Below are positions 20,775-33,449 of a stretch of 64,000 nucleotides of DNA, piece after piece. Made by a program: the position numbers and the translations under genes. The DNA lies in contig BSBM01000825.1 in assembly GCA_027924585.1 (NCBI GenBank), positions 2,770,001 to 2,834,000 on the forward strand. Reading direction: 5' to 3'. Positions within the stretch are counted from its first letter, which is position 1; each line of letters opens with the position of its first letter. The stretch is from Larix kaempferi. Lineage: Eukaryota; Streptophyta; Pinopsida; Pinales; Pinaceae. Under the pieces are notes generated by a model. That model saw nothing but the letters and a program-made list of their open reading frames with translations. It ran no database searches and was not told where the DNA came from.

Positions 20775-23700
20775 GGTTCTAAGCGATTGGATTTTAGGTA
20801 GGTAGATAGGTTGTCTTTACATTACACAACTTGGGGGAGGAGAAACAGTAAGATGCAAAGACGACCTCACTACTGGGTTTCTATGGTGTAATAGCATGGT
20901 GCATCCACTTTCATGGGTCTCTCCAAATCCTTGTTGTTCATTTCATGTAAGTGTGCTTTTCTTTATGCAAGTTTGAAGTTTGTTAACTTTCCTGCATTTT
21001 AATTTTCTACAAGAGTGCTTTCTACAAGAGTGCTTTGTTTTATTTTGGAAGAGCTAACTCTTTTGAACAGATAACTTGGCGACAGCAAGGTCTAAAGTAG
21101 CAGGAGGAGTTCAAACTTGCTTTAAGTAGTGTGCTTTAGTTCTATAATTAATTTCATTTCATTTTCATATGATTCTTAAATTTCAGTTATTATCTTATTG
21201 GGTGATGTAAGAACCCCGGACACTAATCCTTGTGTGGGTAAAAAATTTTAAAACCAGCCAAATATTTTGAGGACTTGTTGAAGAAGAAATGAATCTATAT
21301 GACTGGATCCATGAACTACAAGAAGAGGATTTGGATCCTTGTCAACATGAGGAAGAGATCTTAGAACCAGAAATTGAATATTTTATGGCATCTCTATCTC
21401 CAGAACTAGATTCCTCGTGCATTCTAGAAATCGATGAGACAATTCTTGACATCTACATCATAAATAACATAGAGTCCAAAATACAAATATTATGTTGAGA
21501 CTTGGTTCCAAGAGGTTGTCAGGTCACAACATCATTTTCTCCTTCAACATATTTTGATGCTAAAACAAGTAGGTCGATTGGTTATTCATATTCAGGTAAT
21601 CATTGTGATAACTTTTTCATATTTGGATATGGGCATGTTTCTTACTTTGCTCTGCGCATGGTTACATTGGAAAAGTTCTTACACTTGAATAAAGAGTTTT
21701 TCTTTCTTTTAGATAGAATAGGGTAGTATGTATATAAATAAAAAGTTGTATGTGGTTAGTTAGCTTTAAATTTCATGCAGCTTCACTTTTTGGTTAGTTA
21801 GCTACTTCTTCATCTCTTCCTCTTCCTTAAGAAAATCAATATTAAAACATTTTGTATATATATGTACAGACATTTGTTTAGTTTTGTTTATTGGGTCACT
21901 CTCAATCTTGCAGGGATTTTTCTTTCCTTCGAGACATATTAAGGAAAACAGGGAAGTCACTTTACCTTTAATTATGTTTTACTTGCAAATCATTTTGTAC
22001 TTCAAAGAACTTTTTACTTTGATATGTTGCACCATTTTAAAAATATTTTTGTATCTTTTACATATATATAAAGTAATTTCCCTTATTTTAGTTGAAGCCT
22101 TGAATCATTTTCATTAATAGCTGGTCAAGTGTTCTTTTACTTTTCTGTATCTACGAACTTAGTTTTCCTTTGTTCATATGGAGTTGGTGGCATTTGTCCT
22201 TATACTTAGTTTATCTATAAATATCAAGCAGACTAACTTACAGAACTCACAATGTATTAGTACAACTTGAGTTGGCTTCACAGTCGAGTGGATGAGCATT
22301 TGTATAAGTAGTAACAAGAAGGGGCATCGAATTGTTATACATAAGGACACCATAATAATTTTATAAGGAAATGGTTTTCAGGACTAAAGGATCTTTCGAT
22401 TATTATCCATTCGTTCTGATTTTACATATTAATTAATGAGGTCATATTCTATTTTAATTACATAAGTTAATGTTTCATGCAAACAAATTTTATAAGCAGT
22501 TTTTAAGAATATCTTCCAACCCAATACCATCTCCATCCACAAAAAGAGGGTTTTCAGGGTTGCTCTCCCATTCACTAGTTGTAAAATTCATCCTTTTATC
22601 TTAGAGTGAAATTTGGGATAAGGAGCCCCTGATGGAAGACTAACCCGCCGAGATACTGAACAGGTTTGCTGGAAGCGGGTACCAATCTATGTTATGACTA
22701 GGCAAACCCATCAGGGTACTAAACAGGTTTATTGGAAATGGGGCATTCTGCTTGGGGAAGAGACTTCTTGGATTTTAAATTTACCTTATCGGAGTAATAA
22801 ACAGGCTCGCTGGAAATGGGTTTGACTCTAATATCTTTTATAATGATTAGTCTTAATTTGCATGATGTACTTGTGTAAAAATTTAAGAAAAACATGTATG
22901 GTTTACTTGAGAAGTTAGATGCACTTTATTTAATTACCATTGGATAATGATCCTAAGGGGCTTTAAGTCTTTTCCACCTGATTCTTACTGTAACTGAGGT
23001 TCATACCTTAGAAGTGTAATTGTGTTTGATCATTCGATGAACCTGAGTGTAAACCTTCTTATTATTATCACTCAAACATTCCTTTGTGAAGTTGGGTCAG
23101 GATGACTGATATTCTGTGGATTTCATTTAGAAAGACTCTTGTGACTCTTTCTCTGTTTATGTTGAATTTCCAAGGAAGTACAATAGTTTATAACAAAATC
23201 CTGTATGAATAAAGGCAATTAAGTCTATATCATAAACCAAAATTATGGAATTTGAGTCTACATGATAGCCAAAGGGAAGAATAAGACTACTAGTTATTGG
23301 GTTCTTCTTAAATTATGTTTTTTTTTTTATGTTAATTTGTAATCCTCTAATTTATTTTTCTGCATATGGCCAGATGAATACAAGTTAGATATCATTATTT
23401 ATGAAGATTGCTCGAGGAACCTGATAGTTGAAGAAGAAAAATTGCAAATGACTGTACAATTTTTTCCAGTCGTGGGCTTCTTCTCCAATTACAAAAGTCT
23501 GAACTTCAAATGGCGGTTGTTTGTTCTTTCCACGGAGCATTTTTGCCTACAGTATTTCTCCAATTCCGATGGTAGAAACCTTCCACATACCTCTACAAAC
23601 CTGTGAATATTTATGCACTTAAACATAAGAATACTGGAATAAATGTTGGATAGGGTGTTGGATGGAGTGCTGGAAAATCTGTAGGTTGCATAAATTAAAT

Positions 23701-24171
23701 TGCTAAGGTAATTTTTAATCAATTAATGGTTGTTGGAATCCAAATATGTCTAATTGAAATAGATATTTAATATTTAAATTTATCTTTATCAATCTTATTC
23801 ATATTCTATTAAGCCATTTATTTCAAAAAAAAAATTATTATACTTTTATGGCTTAATTCTTAATTATTCTCTTGGTTCCCGATTTAATTTTAATTGGACT
23901 ATTTCTTTATTCTATCATCAGGCCTATTTTATTTGAAGTATATATACATTACGGATAGAATTATAATCGACTAACTCATTTTTTATATATAGTATTATAT
24001 GATGATCAATGTCCAAATCTTTGATTTGGACAATGATCCATAATTGTTGATGAGTTTGTTGCGATTTTTTCAGTCATTATTCTAGCAAGAGGACAGGTTA
24101 TAACTTCTCGCTCACCTTAATTTTTGGAGTACTCTTGCTCATTTTAAAAAAATCAAGACTCATATATACCT
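20775..24171 (+). other. Non-coding interior of the LARD, left part
   Basis: Leader and AT-rich sequence. The only plausible frame is 21289-21498 (70 codons, acidic: LYDWIHELQEEDLDPCQHEE), just after a CTTGTTGAAGAAGAA leader. It could be the start of a lost gag or accessory protein. Three related motifs of about 30 bp occur at about 22655-22835. An inverted repeat TGTCCAAATC-TTT-GATTTGGACA is at about 24010-24032. Confidence 0.6.
21289..21498 (+). CDS. Short acidic ORF, unrecognised
   Basis: 69 residues with high Glu/Asp and a C-terminal hydrophobic end (TILDIYIINNIESKIQILC). It lies about 510 bp after the primer site, where a gag start would be expected. No gag domain is visible. It may be chance; the frame is short and has no support besides its position. 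Confidence 0.25.
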   Translation: MNLYDWIHELQEEDLDPCQHEEEILEPEIEYFMASLSPELDSSCILEIDETILDIYIINNIESKIQILC

Positions 24172-24176
24172 GTATA

Positions 24177-24910
24177 TGTTCGGATATCCACATCATCTTT
24201 TTCAGGATCTTGCATGCAATTAGGGTTTGCATGCAAATTCTAGGGTTTGCATGCATTTTGCATGCATCCCAATCAACAGGTTGATGCCTCCAGCACCTTA
24301 GCCACCTCTTTCTAGCACCCGGGAGCCACTTACTTCAGTTCTTTAGCCCTCCTAGTCTGAAAGGCGCCACTTCTCACCCACTGTTAGAGAAGGGCGCACT
24401 TTCTCACCTACCACTGCAGTTCCACTTCAGTTACATTCAGTTAGCTCTGATTCTCCCTGATTTGAGGCTAGTTTCACTCCCGACTGACTGTTTCACTTCC
24501 ATTGGACCTCCAGATTGACTAGATGACTTGTTCTGACTTCAGTTAGCCTCCGATGCGCCACCCACTGAGCCTCCTTCCCTTAATCAGTGCTACACACTTT
24601 AGTTACACTTGTTACACTCAGTTAGACTCAGATTGACACCTGGTTGACTGGTTCTTGTGCATTGATGAGCACCACCGATTGATGATGAGGACTCCTAGTT
24701 GGAGTCAAGCTACTCCATTCAGTGATTCGAATGGCCTACTTAGTCAATTCGAATTGCTCACTCACATTGTCAGATTGTATTGTAATTATTCACCCTTATT
24801 GGGATATTGAGCACTGCTGCATGTTTTGCACAGTTTTACACCATATTTTCTATGTTCATCTGTTGTGATTGATTTACTTGTTCATTAGATCTGTTGTGAC
24901 TAATTTTACA
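24177..24910 (+). repeat. 5' LTR of the copia element
   Basis: TGTTCGGATATCC to CTAATTTTACA. Four TGCATGCA (RY) words lie within about 60 bp at 24213-24270, close to the U3 start. The LTR is related to the solo LTR at 14802. Confidence 0.97.
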
Positions 24911-24923
24911 TGGTATCAGAGCC
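24911..24923 (+). other. Primer binding site, tRNA-Met
   Basis: TGGTATCAGAGCC directly follows the LTR end, the classic copia primer site. Confidence 0.95.
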
Positions 24924-25332
24924 ATTGCAGGGACAAGATCTCTTTTCTACAGGTGTTTGTACAAGAAGATTTGACTGAATTGCTCAAATTGCAAAAAGTT
25001 TTGGCATGAGATATCTCAAGGGCATTCGCTCCTGTGCATGCAAAGCTTGAAAATAATTCCAATACCACTCCAGAAGCTTGAGTTTCCACATAATTCCTGG
25101 ATTTTATACATTGGACCCATTCAACATTGTTTGATCTCCAATCCCAGGTGTGATGCAACTCTAAAAGGGTGGATTGTTCGACCTTATTGTTCTTGGTTTA
25201 TTGTGATTTGCAGGTTTATTGTCTCCATCAATTGCATTTGCTACATTGTGCATGCAAGCTCCTCTACAGCAATTGCATTCGCTACACTGTGCATGCAAGC
25301 TCCTTCTACATCAGTTTGACTCGCTCCTAGCA

Positions 25333-28300
25333 ATGGAATACTCTTTTTCAAAGCCTATCCTCACCCCATTCAATTATTTTGATTGGAAAGATGATATGGA
25401 AATCATATTACGTTCAAAAGGTTACTACCGAGTCACTGTTGGTCTTGAATTGGAGCCAAACAATCTGTCAGATAGAACCAAACACTACAACAAGCTTGAT
25501 GAAGCTTATGGTCTTCTTTATCTCTCCATCTCCAAAGATCTTCATTTCCATCTCAGCGGATTGAAGACTCCAAAAGCTATATGGGAGCAACTTGAAACAC
25601 TATTTGGCAAGCAGGATGAGCTTAGGGCTTTTCAATTAGAGAATGAATTGATTGCCCTTAGTCCTGAGAATTTCGAGACCATTAATGAATTCTTCACAAA
25701 ATTCAAGAACTTGAACTTGCAATTGAAGAACAGTGGAGTTATCAAAGAGGATAAACAATTGATCCTCTCCATTCTAAGCAAGCTTGGGAAAGATTATTCG
25801 GTATTTGTCTCTACTTTCAATTCTGGTCGGCTAACTACCCCGAATTGGAAGATGCCTACCTTGAATGCCTTCATTGAGTCCGTCACAAAAGAGCATGACA
25901 AGTTGATTCAAATGGGGTCCATAAGCTCCAAAGATTCAGCCCTATATGTTCAAGGACCCAAGATCTCGAATGGTAAAGGAAATCAAAAGAAGGAGAAGCT
26001 CAAATTCGAGCTTCACAAGCAAAAAGACAAAGGCAAACAAACGGATGCACCATCCAGTTCGAAGTTCAAGCAAAAGGGCAAAGAAGATAACCAAAAATCT
26101 AAATGTACTTATTGCAATCGTGGCTTTCATCCCGAAAGTTCATGTATGAAGAAGACTATAGATCAAATGGCCCTCCTTTTGGAAAAGAACAACATAACTC
26201 TTCCCGACGGTGCAAGGAAGAAGGATAGGAATGATGATCATGAAAGAGGACAAGCACTCATGGAAACGGTTTCGAAGCCCACTACTCTCTTGATAGATTC
26301 GGGTGCATCAAATCATATGGCTGCAAATATTGATTCTTTTTCCTCATTCGATCCAAATAGCTCCATCCCTATCCATTTGGGAGATGACTCAAAAATTTCT
26401 TCAAAGGGCAAAGGTACGATTCATGTAGATCATGGAAGCTTTCAGAATGTTCTCTATGTGCCTTCCTTGGCTTAAAATCTTCTTTCTGTGTATCAAAAGA
26501 CACACACTGGTGAACCGAAGCAAGTTACATTCAGCCCTAATATAGTTGAAATTTCTGATATCAAAAGTGGAAGACTAGTTGCAGTCGGAAAGGCAAACCA
26601 CACTGCAAAATGCTATGAGTTTTCACACTTTATTCCGCTTGCAAAGCCCACTGCTCTTCGCACACATGGTAATGAGGTTAGTAGGATTTGGCATGAAAGA
26701 TTTGGACATCTTAATTATAAGTATTTGCTGCTGTTATCAAACAAATCCATGGTAGATGGGCTTCCACAACTCCGTTCCTCGAAGGGAATATGCACTGGTT
26801 GCATCATTGGGAAGCATCCCGAGCACATATTCGACCGCGGCAAAGCTAGCAGAGCTTCTACTATTTTGGGGTTGATCCATTCTGATATCAGTGGTCCGCT
26901 GCCCCATATGTCATTAAATGGTTCAAGGTATGTTTTAACATTTATTGATGATTTTTCCCGCTTTACATGGGTATTCTTTCTCAAAAAAAAGTCAGAAGTG
27001 CTTGGAAAATTCAAGGATTTTAAGGCTTCTGTTGAGACCGCCACTGAGAGCAAGATCAAAGCTCTTAGATCTGATAATGGTGGAGAATATATTAAGTCCA
27101 AGTTGCTGAAACTTTGTGCCCAAAGCGGAATTCAGATCCAACATACAGTTCCCTACACACCCCAGCAGAACGGTGTAGCGGAAAGGAAAAACCGGTCACT
27201 GAAAGAGATGGCTACATGCATGATTGAATCAAAAGGTTTGGCTGCAAATCTTTGGGCTAAAGAAATCAATGTTGCTGCATACATACAGAACCGAATTCCA
27301 CATTCATCCGTGAAAGGTATGACTCATTTCGAAGCATTCTTTGGTCACAAACCGGATGTGTCAAATTTGAGAGTTTTTGGCTCTACTGCATGGGCTAGAA
27401 TTCCTTCTGAGAAGAGACGAGCTTTGGATCCACAAAGTACCGAGTGCATACTGATAGGATATGGGGAAGAATCAAAAGCATATAAACTCATGGATATCAG
27501 ATCTAAAAATATATTCATAGAGCGTAGTGTGCAATTTGAAGAACCGCTTCAAGAATTGCAACTAGTCGAGGAAAAGACTGCCGATTCACCGCCTTCACCA
27601 GAAGAAGATCCATGCAGCGATAATGAAGGTATGAGTTCTGATATTTCTGATATTTCGGCAGCATATGATGATCATGACATATCAGGTTCGGAATCCGACC
27701 ATTATGATACTCCTCAATTACCAAAGTGGGCCCAAAACACTCTCCAATCTGCTGGTTCGAACCTTGGAAATCCTGTTGATCCGAGACGAACAAGAGCAGA
27801 CTTTCAAAGAGAAGGTATGGCACTATCTATTGCTGATCCATTACTTCCTGAGATTTGTTATTTGATGGCTGGTTCAGATCCCACATCATACTATTCTTCC
27901 CACCGAGATCCGAGATGGCAAAGTGCCATGGATGAAGAGTACAGTTCTCTTCAAAAGAACAACACATGGGAGCTAGTTTCTCTTCCACCTGGAAGAAAAT
28001 TAGTGAAGTGTAAACGGGTCTACCGTACTAAAGTTGCTTCTGATGGCACTATCAGCAAATACAAAGCAAGGTTGGTGGCAAAAGGTTTCTCCCAAGTCCA
28101 AGGAGTGGATTACACTGAGACTTTTGCACCGGTTGCAAAGATGGATTCCATCCGCCTTGTTTTAGCCATTGCCGCATCCAAGCACTGGGAAGTGCACCAC
28201 ATGGATGTGAAGAGTGCATTTTTACATGGAGACCTTGCTGAAGAGGTATATATGCAGTAGCCAGAGGGTTATACATCAGATCCATCATTGGTTTGCAGAT

Positions 28301-29412
28301 TGAAGAAATCTTTGTACGGGTTAAAACAGGCCCCAAGAGCTTGGTACGCAAAGATGGACTCCTTCCTTCTTTCTCAGAATTTCCAAAGATGTAAATCTGA
28401 TCCGAATGTGTATCTTCAGCGAGTTAAAGGTAATTTGTTGGTTATTGTACTTTATGTTGATGATCTTCTCATTACTGGTAGCACTCTTACTTCAATAAAC
28501 AAGCTAAAAACTGCCTTAAATCTAGCTTTTGACATGAGCGATTTGGGCTTGCTGAGTCACTTTTTGGGCTTGGAGATAGCTCAAAATTTTGATGGGATCA
28601 CTATATCTCAGCAAAAATATGCTTCCGACCTGTTATTGAAGTTTAATATGGCTGAATGTAAGGCAGACCCATTCCCATTCCTCTCAGGAATCAGTCTTGA
28701 GGAGGGAGATTCTACACCGCTTGCAGATTGCAGTATGTATCGACAGTTGATTGGTTCACTACTTTATTTGACACACTCACGGCCTGATATCTCATATGCT
28801 GTGAGTGCCGTGTCAAGATATATGCAGCAGCCACATGAGCTTCATTGGCGAGCAGCCAAGTGGATCTTGCAGTATGTGCAAGGTACGAGACAGTTTGGCA
28901 TACATTATGCTGCAGATTCTGAGCTTGATTTCATTGGTTTTACTGATTCAGATTGGGCAGGTGATAGCATTGATCGGAAGTCCACTTCTGGTTATGTTTT
29001 CATGATTGGTCATGGTGCTATTTGCTAGTCTAGCAAAAAGCAAGCAGCCATTGCACTTTCTTCAGCAGAGGCAGAGTATCGAGGGGCAGTCAATGCCTGC
29101 ATTCAGGCAGTTTGGTTGCAGGGTATTCTTTCCGAGTTTGGTTTTGGTGGCACTACTTCGACTGTCCTATTTTGTGACAATCAAAGTGCTATCAAGATCT
29201 CCACAGATCCAGTTCAGCGACAAAGGACCAAACACATTGAGATTCATATGCAGTACATTCGACAGTTGGTGCATGACCGCACCATCATTCTGCAATATTT
29301 CCCTACTGATGAGCAAATTGCAGACATCTTCACCAAGAGCTTCACTGAGAAGAAGTTCTCTTACCTCCGTTCACTGTTGGGGGTGAGTTCCATCATGGTG
29401 GAGATAAATTGA
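25333..29412 (+). pseudogene. Copia gag-pol polyprotein with three nonsense codons
   Basis: A single frame of 1359 codons from ATG 25333 (the frame also stays open from 25219, but MEYSFSKPI is the usual start style). Gag covers about residues 1-250. A zinc knuckle CTYCNRGFHPESSC (CX2CX4HX4C) is at about 257. Protease DSGAS is at about 320. Integrase has the HHCC finger from about 453 (HERFGHL, CTGC) and D, D, E at about 517 (HSDISG), 581 (SDNGGEY) and 617 (AERKN). RT spans about 876-1110 with YVDD near 1040; RNase H follows (DSDWAGD, SSAEAEY). Stops: TAA 26473, TAG 28258, TAG 29026; no frameshift. The last two are one transition from CAG and TGG. The catalytic residues are otherwise intact. 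Confidence 0.95.
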
Positions 29413-29574
29413 TCCATTATTATGCTTTAGCGTGAGGGGGCTTTCTTCCCACTGGATTTTCCCTCTTTCCTCACTTAGTTTATTTTCAGCATTTTTTGGA
29501 TTATTGTATTGGGGTGACCTTTGGTCTTAGTTACCAGGGCCCCACATTATTTTTTGCACATCATAGTCTAGCTT

Positions 29575-29583
29575 GAGGGGGGG
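29575..29583 (+). other. Polypurine tract of the copia element
   Basis: GAGGGGGGG immediately before TGTTCGG of the 3' LTR. Confidence 0.9.
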
Positions 29584-30317
29584 TGTTCGGATATCCACAT
29601 CATCTTTTTCAGGATCTTGCATGCAATTAGGGTTTGCATGCAAATTCTAGGGTTTGCATGCACTTTGCATGCATCCCAGTCACCAGGTTGATGCCTCCAG
29701 CACCTTAGCCACCTCTTTCTAGCACCCGGGAGCCACTTACTTCAATTCTTTAGCCCTCCTAGTCTGAAAGGCGCCACTTCTCACCTACTTCCAGAGAAGG
29801 GCGCACTTTCTCACCTACCACTGCAGTTCCACTTCAGTTACATTCAGTTAGCTCCGATTCTCCCTGATTTGAGGCTAGTTTCACTCCCGACTGACTGTTT
29901 CACTTCCGTTGGACCTCCAGATTGACTAGATGACTTGTTATGACTTTAGTTAGCCTCCCATGCGCCCCCCACTGAGCCTCCTTCCCTTAATCAGTGCTAC
30001 ACACTTCAGTTACACTTGTTACACTCAGTTAGACTCAGATTGACACCTGGATGACTGGTTCTTGTGCATTGATGAGCACCACCGATTGATGATGAGGACT
30101 CCTAGTTGGAGTCAAGCTACTCCATTCATTGATTCGAATGGCCTACTTAGTCAATTCGAATTGCTCACTCACATTGTCAGATTGTATTGTAATTATTCAC
30201 CCTTATTGGGATATTGAGCACTGCTGCATGTTTTGCACAGTTTTACACCATATTTTCTATGTTCATCTGTTGTGATTGATTTACTTGTTCATTAGATCTG
30301 CTATGACTAATTTTACA
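29584..30317 (+). repeat. 3' LTR of the copia element
   Basis: 734 bp, same length and termini as the 5' LTR, followed by the duplication GTATA. The four RY words are conserved. Confidence 0.97.
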
Positions 30318-30322
30318 GTATA

Positions 30323-31062
30323 CCTTGATATGTATATCCAAGTCCGGCGATGATTACTCTTTGCAGGGTTAAAATAATGATGAAACCTCTTTTCCACGCT
30401 TAATCATATTAAGTTCTTCCATTCGTTGGTATCATGATTCCACGAGGTTATTTTTTTCCATGATGGTCAAATTTTTGCGATTAAAAGAAAAGGGGGGTCT
30501 TCTATGTTGGTCTTTATTCCCACTCTCTATGTGTCTGCACTCATTTACTTCCATTCTTTTCACTCCTTCTTTGTGATGTCACCATGTTGAATCGACATGT
30601 CACATTCTATCAAAGAGTCTTCAATGTCCATACACTGTGTTTTCAAATCCTCTACATGAGTCTGCTAAAATGAATCCTGCACCTAAGCTCACCCCTCCTG
30701 AGTTATCTGCAAGTGATTATTTTCAAAAGAGGAATGTTAAACTAACAGAGTAAGTTCAGGAGTATGCCCGTCTAACTCGGCATCTCAAGCATGAGAATGG
30801 GATCTTGAAAACCAGAGTAACATCTCTACAAAAACTAATTGATGACATGACCGGATCCAATGGAAGCTTAAGGAAACAGTTGAAAAAGAAAGAGAGAAAT
30901 CTTGAGGAAATTATGAAAACTCAACCAAATCCAGTTCCATCTTCTCCTCAAGTACAAGTGTTGGTCAATGCCTTAAGAGTCTGACTCAATCATATCACCA
31001 ATTTTGTTTATCAATTTTGCTCACTTGCATTAGGACATGCAAGATCCTTGGTGTGGGGGAGA
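30323..31062 (+). pseudogene. LARD interior, right part, with a coiled-coil remnant and the polypurine tract
   Basis: From about 30670 a frame reads MNPAPKLTPPELSASDYFQK, one stop (TAA, 30750), then a likely coiled coil (EYARLTRHLKHENGILKTRV, KLIDDMTGSNGSLRKQLKKK) up to a stop at about 30983. It resembles the tail of a structural or accessory protein. The tract GTGTGGGGGAGA at about 31051-31062 precedes the LTR. Confidence 0.45.
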
Positions 31063-32064
31063 TGATGGTCTCCTATTTTGGCTATTTCTTAATTGAATTT
31101 CAAGTTTCGTTATATGAGGGAATTAAACATTTTGATTATGTTTTCTACATATTAATCATCCATTTCGACTTCATTCACATATTTTGAAGAATACTCTATG
31201 AATCCTTTGATAAGGCAATTTTTATCATTATTTTATTTATTTCATTCATTTTTAAAAAAGAGATTTCAAAAAGTCATATCTAACCAACAATTACTTGGCA
31301 TAGATTCCTTGTCTACTATGCAGATTTCTCACTCTCTCTTGTGTGGTCGATCCGACACACGTTCTGGCACTCATTCTAGCACTTACAAGGAATATCATTT
31401 ATTTTCATACTTTTGGTTCTCCTCAATCAATTTGGCCACATGGATGTTTAGATAATGAGGTCATATACCTCCCATAGAAACAGGCTTGGATTTGGATGCA
31501 TGGATTCCAAGGAAATTAAAGATCTCTAAAAATGTCAAACCCATATTTTTAGCAGCAAATATTTCTGAACTGTCATATTGTGCCTCGATTTGTGTGCACG
31601 TGGGAGCATATCTAGCCAAACAGTCTAATAGGTTTCGAGATAACCCAGCCAACTACAAAACCCTGAAATCATTTCTCTACATTTGCAACCACCAGAGAGA
31701 TATCAATGGGGCATTTTTCCAATTTTAGCCAATCTGCGTGATTTTGTGTTGGTCGTTTTCTGAGTTTGTTGAACGGATTGTCGAGTTGGGGGACTGATAT
31801 TATCCATTCCTCCATTGAATTTATTTATAAAATGGCCTCTTCATGCTGAGAAAATAGAGGATATATAGAGAGATGTTGTAAACTTTGACTCAGTATAATA
31901 TAAATTGTTTCTGCATTTTCATTCGAGCTCTTAAGTTCTAGTTTAACATAGTTTGGAGGGGGGGCACCTTGGAATCCCTGTTTGTGTATTTCTTCCTATT
32001 GATAGCTTTCTTTTCTTACATCTTTGTACATCAAGTTCAGGTTAATATATGTGAATATATGTGA

Positions 32065-32105
<41 letters not shown>

Positions 32106-33449
32106 GCGCAGATTTTGAAAGTCTTTCGTTTGCATCTTCTTTATAATTCATAGGGTAATTTGGTTGACTACTTATCTTAATTTTGTTATCATAAATAATT
32201 TGCAGCTTTTCCTTTGTTTTGCATTTGATTATTAGGAAGCATTCATTTGGTATTGTTTTAAAAAAATCTTCTGTAGAGAGTGCATATTCTTAGAACTACA
32301 TAGGCTCATAGTCATGCAATAAGTTTGATTTATGTTTTATTATAGCAAGACTTATTTTAAGCTTCAGTAGAAAATAGTATTCATACACAATAGATTTTGA
32401 TTTCAGATAGATTGTAAAGCTTTTAATCTTTATATGAAACTGTAGGAAGATTTGACTAGGATAAATGATTAAACTATCTCTCTGCACAAAAATGGCTTTG
32501 CTCTTTCATATAACCTATGCACACTGCTCAATTTTCGTTACATATTGGAAATCAAATGGTGAAATATGTTGCTTTTATTAAAAAGTCAAAAATTAGTTAT
32601 TCTCAGCATGTGATGTATCTAACTTAGTATACAGAAACAAAAATACAAATCCTCACTCTGGAACTGATATAGATTTTTATGAAGCATTTAGACCATTTGA
32701 AATCACTCTTTATGTGTGTAGATCTATCTTTGAACAAGCAAGCTTAGGATTTTCTTCATTTTTTATGAGCAAGCATAATATTGAAAATAGATCCTAAAGG
32801 TTAAATCTCACAATAGCAGTTTCTTGTAACCCATGGATCTCTGATTTGAAAGAAATCTTCAAATAGGTTGGGTCTAAAACCATTGTGAAACAACTTACTT
32901 AGAGATATACATACTTTTCACAATTTGCTGTATTAATAACTTAGCCTTGTTCTAAAAGTGTTTTTCATCCAAGTACCAGATCATAAAGAAGCTTATTCAT
33001 TGTTCCAGCGCTTGGTTGTTTTAATTGTAAATAGTTATTGGCATCAAAATTCTGTCTATTTAGTTTTGAAGTAGGTAGAAGCTTTCACCTTATTTTATTC
33101 ATAGAATTTTGAAATCTCGGAATAGGATTCAACTTAATTAGTTGCACACAATTTTATTTTAAATAGCCATTTTTACCAACCCTAGTTATTTCAAAGATTT
33201 GATAGGTTTGATTTCCTAGTAGTTTCAATCACCAACAGATGGATTAATGACCTAACTCGGTAGATATGGTCATCTTATGATGGGATTCCTCCCAAGATGA
33301 TTGGCGGCTAGTTGCAATTTTTTATGTGTTTGTCGACATTAGATTAAGCTAGATCACTTTGACCCTGCACATACAGTGTCAACACCTCTAAGCTTACGAG
33401 CCCTGGGTTAACAATTTAATGTCAAATTCTTAACATATATTTCTCGACA
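31063..33449 (+). repeat. 3' LTR of the LARD
   Basis: 2387 bp, TGATGGTCTCC...CTCGACA, matching the 5' LTR with scattered substitutions and small indels. TATA box at 31826; (TG)n at about 32069. Confidence 0.9.

Larger units (their letters stand above)
24177..30317 (+). mobile_element. Nearly complete Ty1/copia retrotransposon with GTATA duplication
   Basis: Two 734-bp LTRs (24177-24910 and 29584-30317), a tRNA-Met primer site, one gag-pol frame, a purine tract and a perfect 5-bp duplication GTATA (24172-24176 and 30318-30322). The full length is 6141 bp. It sits inside the LARD interior, so it is younger. The LTRs differ at only a modest number of bases by eye. Confidence 0.97.
18365..33449 (+). 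mobile_element. Large retrotransposon derivative (LARD-like) with 2.39-kb LTRs
   Basis: 18365-20752 and 31063-33449 are direct repeats of nearly equal length (2388 and 2387 bp), both TGATGGTCTCC...CGACA. The left is followed by a degenerate tRNA-Asp-type primer site, the right is preceded by the purine tract GTGTGGGGGAGA. Without the nested copia element the interior is about 4.2 kb and has no gag, protease, RT or integrase motif, only short remnants. Long LTRs, conserved priming signals and a non-coding interior define the LARD class. No clean target duplication is visible (TCATG on the left, TATGG on the right). Confidence 0.85.

Noticed and set aside
24911-24923. tRNA gene
   Set aside because: This and the similar sites at 655, 14693, 20757, 45494, 9791 and 37174 are primer binding sites next to LTR ends; no cloverleaf sequence surrounds them.
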